Source: Bifidobacterium crudilactis (GTDB lineage Bacteria; Actinomycetota; Actinomycetes; Actinomycetales; Bifidobacteriaceae). Taken from it: a stretch of 59,106 bases of DNA. The stretch covers positions 1 through 59,106 of the forward strand of contig NZ_JHAL01000001.1 in NCBI RefSeq assembly GCF_000738005.1, written 5' to 3'. Below the pieces are notes generated by a model. It was not told the DNA's origin, ran no database searches, and worked only from the letters and a program-made list of their open reading frames with translations. This document shows, piece by piece, positions 56,201 to 59,106 of this stretch; within the stretch, counting starts at the first letter, position 1; each line of letters begins with the position of its first letter. The translations under genes and the position numbers were made by a program.

Positions 56201-56857
56201 AAGAGCGGTGAATTCGATGCTGGGCCTCAGGCTCACCGTTCCGATGCCCATTCTGCGATTGGGTTGCGAAACGACTCCCGATCCACCGGAATCCGCGAGG
56301 CTCCCGACTTCCTTCAACAGCTCGAGTTGCCGCGTTTTCGCCTGCTGCTTGAGGTCTGCATCCTCCTGGAGCATGAAGGCCTGCAACTCCCGCGAGGTTC
56401 GCTGTATCGTCCGGCGTGGGGCGTCGCCTTCTCTTTGGTGAAAATCCTCGGGCTTGTCGTTGTACGCCATCACCAAAGCGATGACATGCTTGCACAAGGA
56501 ACCGAAGCGTCCGAATGCAGGGCATGAGCATGAGGCATCGGTGATGTCGCCGGCACCCTGATCTATCGTGGCAGCAACTCGATAATCAGCGCTCAATCCC
56601 TCGATGCCGTCCACCGTCGCGCTAAGGGACAAGACATCCCCTTCGGATGCGCTGCGGAGATTGTGCAGGCGCCCACTGCTAATCACCTGATACGCGCGGA
56701 AATACGCCGAACCGCCACGCTGTTTCAAAGTAGCATCGGGTACGACCTGCCAGTGCCCATAACTCACGCCGCCACCAAGGCCTTGCGGCAAGCGGCTCTC
56801 TTCGTTTCTGATACCCGATCCCCTGACTGATTCATTTGCATGTCGCCCTGTCCTCAT
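53216..56857 (-). CDS. SWIM-domain SNF2-family helicase
   Basis: A protein of about 1213 residues. The SWIM zinc finger CSCPAFGRFGSLCKH is near residue 110, a long unassigned middle follows (110-740), and the C-terminal SNF2 ATPase comes last: DEMGLGKTVQLLSFLL near 765, DEAQYIKNHATLSSRAV near 862, LKAGNTGLNLTGA near 1120 and QATDRAHRIGQTQ near 1150. These enzymes move along DNA or remodel nucleoprotein; bacterial HepA-like SWIM forms may act in transcription or repair. The start is uncertain: ATG at 56857 has GGGG upstream, while TTG codons at 56890 and 56884 also lie near GAGG. It is transcribed alone. Confidence 0.88.
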   Translation of the reverse strand: MRTGRHANESVRGSGIRNEESRLPQGLGGGVSYGHWQVVPDATLKQRGGSAYFRAYQVISSGRLHNLRSASEGDVLSLSATVDGIEGLSADYRVAATIDQGAGDITDASCSCPAFGRFGSLCKHVIALVMAYNDKPEDFHQREGDAPRRTIQRTSRELQAFMLQEDADLKQQAKTRQLELLKEVGSLADSGGSGVVSQPNRRMGIGTVSLRPSIEFTALGWQLRLHIAVSSHAVNYVVKDIRELVRAVRWQQYVAYGKKLGFVHTRDAFDDRSKGVLDILDRAVDIRDSVSEHRMDSYRRSRKAPSTAMPLSEDEIAELLDLYVDTGLPVEYAPPEQYFMAAMPALVVDGDPDLGLMIDTADSEAGAEATDSGQRPLQADAKTQDFVIHANLCIERFVKGHRSSFVMVRPVAGNQSDGSDYPRIHRCSDTFIRNRKLLAVLCGSSEGESLYLGRQDIDAFVRTVLPALSMSSAASGESQLDGRGATSRGIPVSMPEELLRLRKLPCNIEIYLDRDREGITCDLQARYGDDRFHVFDGVQAGSGVLRDKETERLAVEAIRHYFPRPQGPIARIPEAQDEAIYKLLNEGLAVLRSMGEVFSTPAFDGLTAVSHPTIKLGLSVKSGLVEISPIADEIAPEDIPALLASYRRRKRYHRLRDGSFVDVRNMDVDALDEVSGDLGLSVTELDKGGVKVPAFEAYYLDSQVDDDDKDPSFTAYLQDMKVVDPATYTLPEVFRGVLRPYQVEGFRWLNALCDKGFGGILADEMGLGKTVQLLSFLLGRLDESRDVGPSLIVCPASLVYNWAAECAKFAPSLRVSVVAGSKAERRELIQAHACCDVLITSYDLLRRDVEDYTGITCFALVLDEAQYIKNHATLSSRAVRSIDARHRFALTGTPIENRLSELWSIFDVLMPGILGSYRHFRERFEMPVISGDEHAQEKLQAFVGPFMLRRLKSQVLKDLPDKIENVVTVRLEGEQRRLYAALEQKLRMSLNKQKDVDFEQGKIQILAQLMRLRQVCCDPRLIYDNDGDASAKPELVKPGTSAKLDAIEELVSNCRDAGRKMLIFSQFTSYLDLIAARLRTVGVQYDVITGATAKKRRVELVEQFNRDETPVFLISLKAGNTGLNLTGACVVVHADPWWNAAAQDQATDRAHRIGQTQDVNVYQIVAKDTIEERIIALQRSKTDLATRFVDDASTATGGSLSALSKADLLALLG

Positions 56858-57029
56858 GCCATACCCCGGCGAATGCCCATCCAATTTCAAACCTCATCCT
56901 GCTGTTAACAAACTGCAAACTATGACATTACTCAGCGCGTGCTAATTCCTCATCTGAACGGTGTTGTGAGGCGGAATCGCCACACGCGCCAATCCCTGCA
57001 CACGCAAGAGGCGCGACGCCCTGGCGATG

Positions 57030-58208
57030 TCACAGCGGCGATGCCGTATCAGGGACAACGCTCCGGCGTATCGGCATATCACCACCCACGGCACGCAACA
57101 ATCTTCCACTCAACACCGTAACGACAAGAATCGTGAGCAAAGCCCCCAATAGCAATGCGGTGGCCTCGCCTCCGGCGAACACTCCCATGCTCTTGCCCAT
57201 GGCCACGGCCCCGACTGGAACACCCAACTGTGCCGATGTCGAAAGCGCAATCGGCCAAGGTTGCCGCGATATCGCCATCAGACCATGAGCAAGCAAGGAT
57301 GCAGCAGCTAGGGAAAAGCCCAGCAGTATCGCCTTTGGATCCGAAATCACACTATGGAGATCGAGGGAACTGCCGACCCAGACGAAGAATATCGGCTCGA
57401 AAAAGCCCTGAGTGAGTGCGAAGGTCTGATTCGCCACCCTGTGAGGTTCGTGCACCGCGGCCACTGCCAGCCCCAAGGCGAATCCGGCCAGCATGACCGA
57501 AACTCCCATGGAAACCGCAATCGCCGCAAGCGTGAACAGCATCGTCAGGGTCATCCTGAGCTCAATCGCCAGACCACGTTCCTCGCTGAGATGGTGCACC
57601 TTGTGCCAGTACCCCGTTTTCCTGAGCCACATGAGGACGACGCCGAACAAGGCCGCAATCAGCAGCACCGCACCTGCACCCAATGCCGCCCTCCCCGCTC
57701 GCTGAGGTTCCAGTACCAAAGGCAACACGATTATCGAGGATGCATCCGCCACCGCGAGCTGCACCAACATCTCAAGACCGGAAGCAGTGGTGACGCGCGC
57801 ACCGCCGAGTGCAGGCATGACTATGCTCGCCGACGAGGATGCGATCACCACGGCATACACCGCACCGTGCCCTGTTCCGAAAATCCATGCCACCAGCAAT
57901 CCCAAAGGAACGGCCAGCACAGACACGGTCACAGCTCTGAGCGCTCCCCTTGTCAATCCCTTCAACATCGCGGATTGTCGCAGCGGAACATGCGTACCGG
58001 CCACGAACATCACCAATGCGAAACCGATTTGTGCCAGAAAGGTGAGAATCTCGTTGTTCGAATCCACAACCTGGAAACCGGAACGTCCGAGAACCATGCC
58101 CACCAGAAGCTCACCGATAACCACAGGGATATGCATCATGCGATTCAGGCTGAGAACCGGACCGAGCATGGCTACGGCGCAAAGCAGCGCCAATACGGCA
58201 AAACTCAC
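57030..58208 (-). CDS. CPA2-family cation:proton antiporter
   Basis: A 392-residue membrane protein of the monovalent cation:proton antiporter-2 (KefB/Na_H exchanger) family with about eleven to twelve helices. HIPVVIGELLVGMVLGRSGF, ALVMFVAGTHVPLRQ and VQLAVADASSIIVLPLVLE are landmark stretches. It lacks the C-terminal NAD-binding (TrkA-N) domain of KefB/C. Its start overlaps the stop of the ParB-like gene by four bases, so the two are coupled. Confidence 0.85.
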   Translation of the reverse strand: MSFAVLALLCAVAMLGPVLSLNRMMHIPVVIGELLVGMVLGRSGFQVVDSNNEILTFLAQIGFALVMFVAGTHVPLRQSAMLKGLTRGALRAVTVSVLAVPLGLLVAWIFGTGHGAVYAVVIASSSASIVMPALGGARVTTASGLEMLVQLAVADASSIIVLPLVLEPQRAGRAALGAGAVLLIAALFGVVLMWLRKTGYWHKVHHLSEERGLAIELRMTLTMLFTLAAIAVSMGVSVMLAGFALGLAVAAVHEPHRVANQTFALTQGFFEPIFFVWVGSSLDLHSVISDPKAILLGFSLAAASLLAHGLMAISRQPWPIALSTSAQLGVPVGAVAMGKSMGVFAGGEATALLLGALLTILVVTVLSGRLLRAVGGDMPIRRSVVPDTASPL

Positions 58209-58606
58209 AGTGTCACCAAAACACAGGGGATATCGGTGTTCTCATCATTGTGATAGCAGGCACACACGCGATGGTAGCCATCTGCTATCTGCAGAGCTCT
58301 GGATGTGGTGATGCTGCCACGTACCAAAAGTATGGGAGAGATCTCATCCCCCTGGTCAATTTTCGCCAAATCCGCGGAAACATGGGGATTATCGATTCCC
58401 AACAAGGGAAGTCTTGCGGCGCGAAGTATGTCTTTAGCCTTGAAATGCTGCAATTCCTTGCTCTGCCTCATGGCCTGCACCACTGTATCGACCTCTTCGT
58501 CCGAGGCAATCAAGGACAGGTATGACTCCGCCGCTGGGTAGTCGTGTTCCTGCGGCGCACTCTTCCACAACACGACGGTGCCTTTATCCGCTTTGGTTTT
58601 CCCCAT
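58205..58606 (-). CDS. ParB/sulfiredoxin-like domain protein
   Basis: A 133-residue protein. The end part SPILLVRGSITTSRALQIADGYHRVCACYH carries the DGYHR pattern seen in the ParB/Srx nucleotide-binding fold (D-G-H-R motif), but no DNA-binding helix follows. The remaining part is helical and acidic. GGGGGTTTGAA precedes the ATG at 58606. It is translationally coupled to the antiporter at 57030-58208, an unusual pair. A ligand-sensing role for transport is speculative. Confidence 0.6.
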   Translation of the reverse strand: MGKTKADKGTVVLWKSAPQEHDYPAAESYLSLIASDEEVDTVVQAMRQSKELQHFKAKDILRAARLPLLGIDNPHVSADLAKIDQGDEISPILLVRGSITTSRALQIADGYHRVCACYHNDENTDIPCVLVTL

Positions 58607-58718
58607 TTCAAACCCCCACGTCCCCGGTCGATAAATGCGCACACATCATAACTCGGACAACACCTATGCACGATTTCTTGTATATCAGAGCGGAAATTCG
58701 CCTTGTCCGCATATACGA

Positions 58719-58764
58719 CGACGGGTAGTGCGCACCGCGGCCTCCCGCCGCGCACTACCCGTCG
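58719..58764 (-). terminator. Perfect 15-bp hairpin after the right-edge surface protein
   Basis: CGACGGGTAGTGCGC (58719-58733) and GCGCACTACCCGTCG (58750-58764) are perfectly paired, with a 16-base loop. It starts 54 bases after the surface-protein stop on the minus strand. No T-run follows, but the stem is very strong. Confidence 0.6.
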
Positions 58765-58818
58765 ATACTGCATTCACCGAAAGGTCGTCGATGATGATTC
58801 AACGACCTTGCAGTGAGT

Positions 58819-59106
58819 TCAGTTCTTGGAGTTTTTCCTGATTCGCAGTATCGCGAAGCCCAGCACGGCGAGCAGACCCGCCACGACGAGCACCGATGCC
58901 ACGGCGGCACCGGTATGGGCCAAGGACTTCCCGGCAGGCACCGACGCTGCGCCGTCAGACGAGGACGGCGTTGAAGGAGTGCTGGGCACGACAGTGACGG
59001 CAGGCACCTTAATCGTTACCTCAAGCTTGCCTGTGGCCGTCAGACCGTTGGCATCGGTCACCGTATACGACTGAGGAGTGACCTTGCCCGAGTAATCCTT
59101 ATCAGG
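58819..59106 (-). CDS. LPxTG-type surface protein, C-terminal part (cut by window edge)
   Basis: The reading frame is open to the right edge, so only the last 95 residues are seen. SGKVTPQSYTVTDANGL and LEVTIKV belong to an Ig-like or adhesin repeat, then a Pro/Ser/Thr linker, the sorting signal LAHTG, a hydrophobic helix and RIRKNSKN. The start is outside the window. The signal LAHTG resembles the LAKTG of the gene at 3470-5257, so one sortase class probably anchors both. Confidence 0.85.
   Translation of the reverse strand, partial: PDKDYSGKVTPQSYTVTDANGLTATGKLEVTIKVPAVTVVPSTPSTPSSSDGAASVPAGKSLAHTGAAVASVLVVAGLLAVLGFAILRIRKNSKN

Noticed and set aside
1..59106. tRNA, rRNA, CRISPR and insertion-sequence search by eye
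   Set aside because: No tRNA T-loop (GGTTCGA-type) with matching arms, no repeat-spacer array and no transposase signature was seen; a tRNAscan or IS search could still find weak cases.

Overview
The window looks like a chromosomal segment of a high-GC Gram-positive actinobacterium, most probably a Bifidobacterium. That is an inference from gene content and style: AAGGAG-type ribosome binding sites, sortase-anchored surface proteins, a beta-glucoside-type PTS with an RNA antiterminator, a GH36 alpha-galactosidase, a GadC-like antiporter, and many small regulator-plus-target units. I cannot name the species. I see no rRNA, tRNA, CRISPR array, insertion sequence or prophage. It reads as an accessory chromosomal region made of many short, individually regulated cassettes.

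Layout. 1-9561: a drug-resistance-type UvrA paralog with a MarR regulator, an LPxTG-type collagen-adhesin-like protein, a UDP-glycosyltransferase, small membrane proteins and a PhnP-like metallo-hydrolase. 9692-12229: a DsbA/FrnE-like oxidoreductase, a 59-residue Cys-containing peptide and an SDR protein, divergent from a TetR regulator. 12932-14723: an unrecognised two-gene unit. 14848-17948: a complete OpuC-type osmolyte ABC transporter. 18247-19999: a TetR gene with an unknown partner, divergent from a DUF1349 protein. 20178-25417: a PTS operon (EIIBCA, LicT-type antiterminator, HPr, EI) headed by a clear RAT/terminator leader. 25580-30181: a galactoside unit (alpha-galactosidase, MFS transporter, AraC regulator). 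30472-33405: a second UvrA paralog and a SemiSWEET. 33495-39142: TetR/ABC-2-like membrane protein, HxxxD acyltransferase, Lrp, PhzF and a ketopantoate-reductase-like gene. 39423-44182: a membrane-anchored beta-helix protein, a GadC-like antiporter and an MFS exporter. 44255-47637: a YtrA-type GntR with an ABC ATPase and permease. 47861-49667: VIT transporter, TfoX-N and DJ-1/PfpI proteins. 49671-52887: a LacI/ADP-ribosylglycohydrolase/PfkB-kinase cassette. 53216-58606: a SWIM-SNF2 helicase, a CPA2 antiporter and a ParB/Srx-like protein. The right edge cuts a second LPxTG-type surface protein.

The most notable direct observations are these. Two genes appear frameshifted by one extra base: the first UvrA paralog in a run of six C's, and ptsI. 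Either may be a sequencing error or a real lesion, and both need read-level checks. The PTS leader contains a textbook LicT/BglG antiterminator target overlapping an intrinsic terminator. Two long, related palindromes sharing GATAACTGCA follow the second uvrA paralog and the TetR gene near 35190. Perfect or near-perfect operators sit in front of the GntR, TetR, LacI and AraC-linked units. The best candidates for an undescribed function are the two-gene unit at 12932-14723, the DsbA/59-residue-peptide/SDR operon, the ParB-like protein coupled to a cation antiporter, and the LacI/PfkB/ADP-ribosylglycohydrolase cassette.
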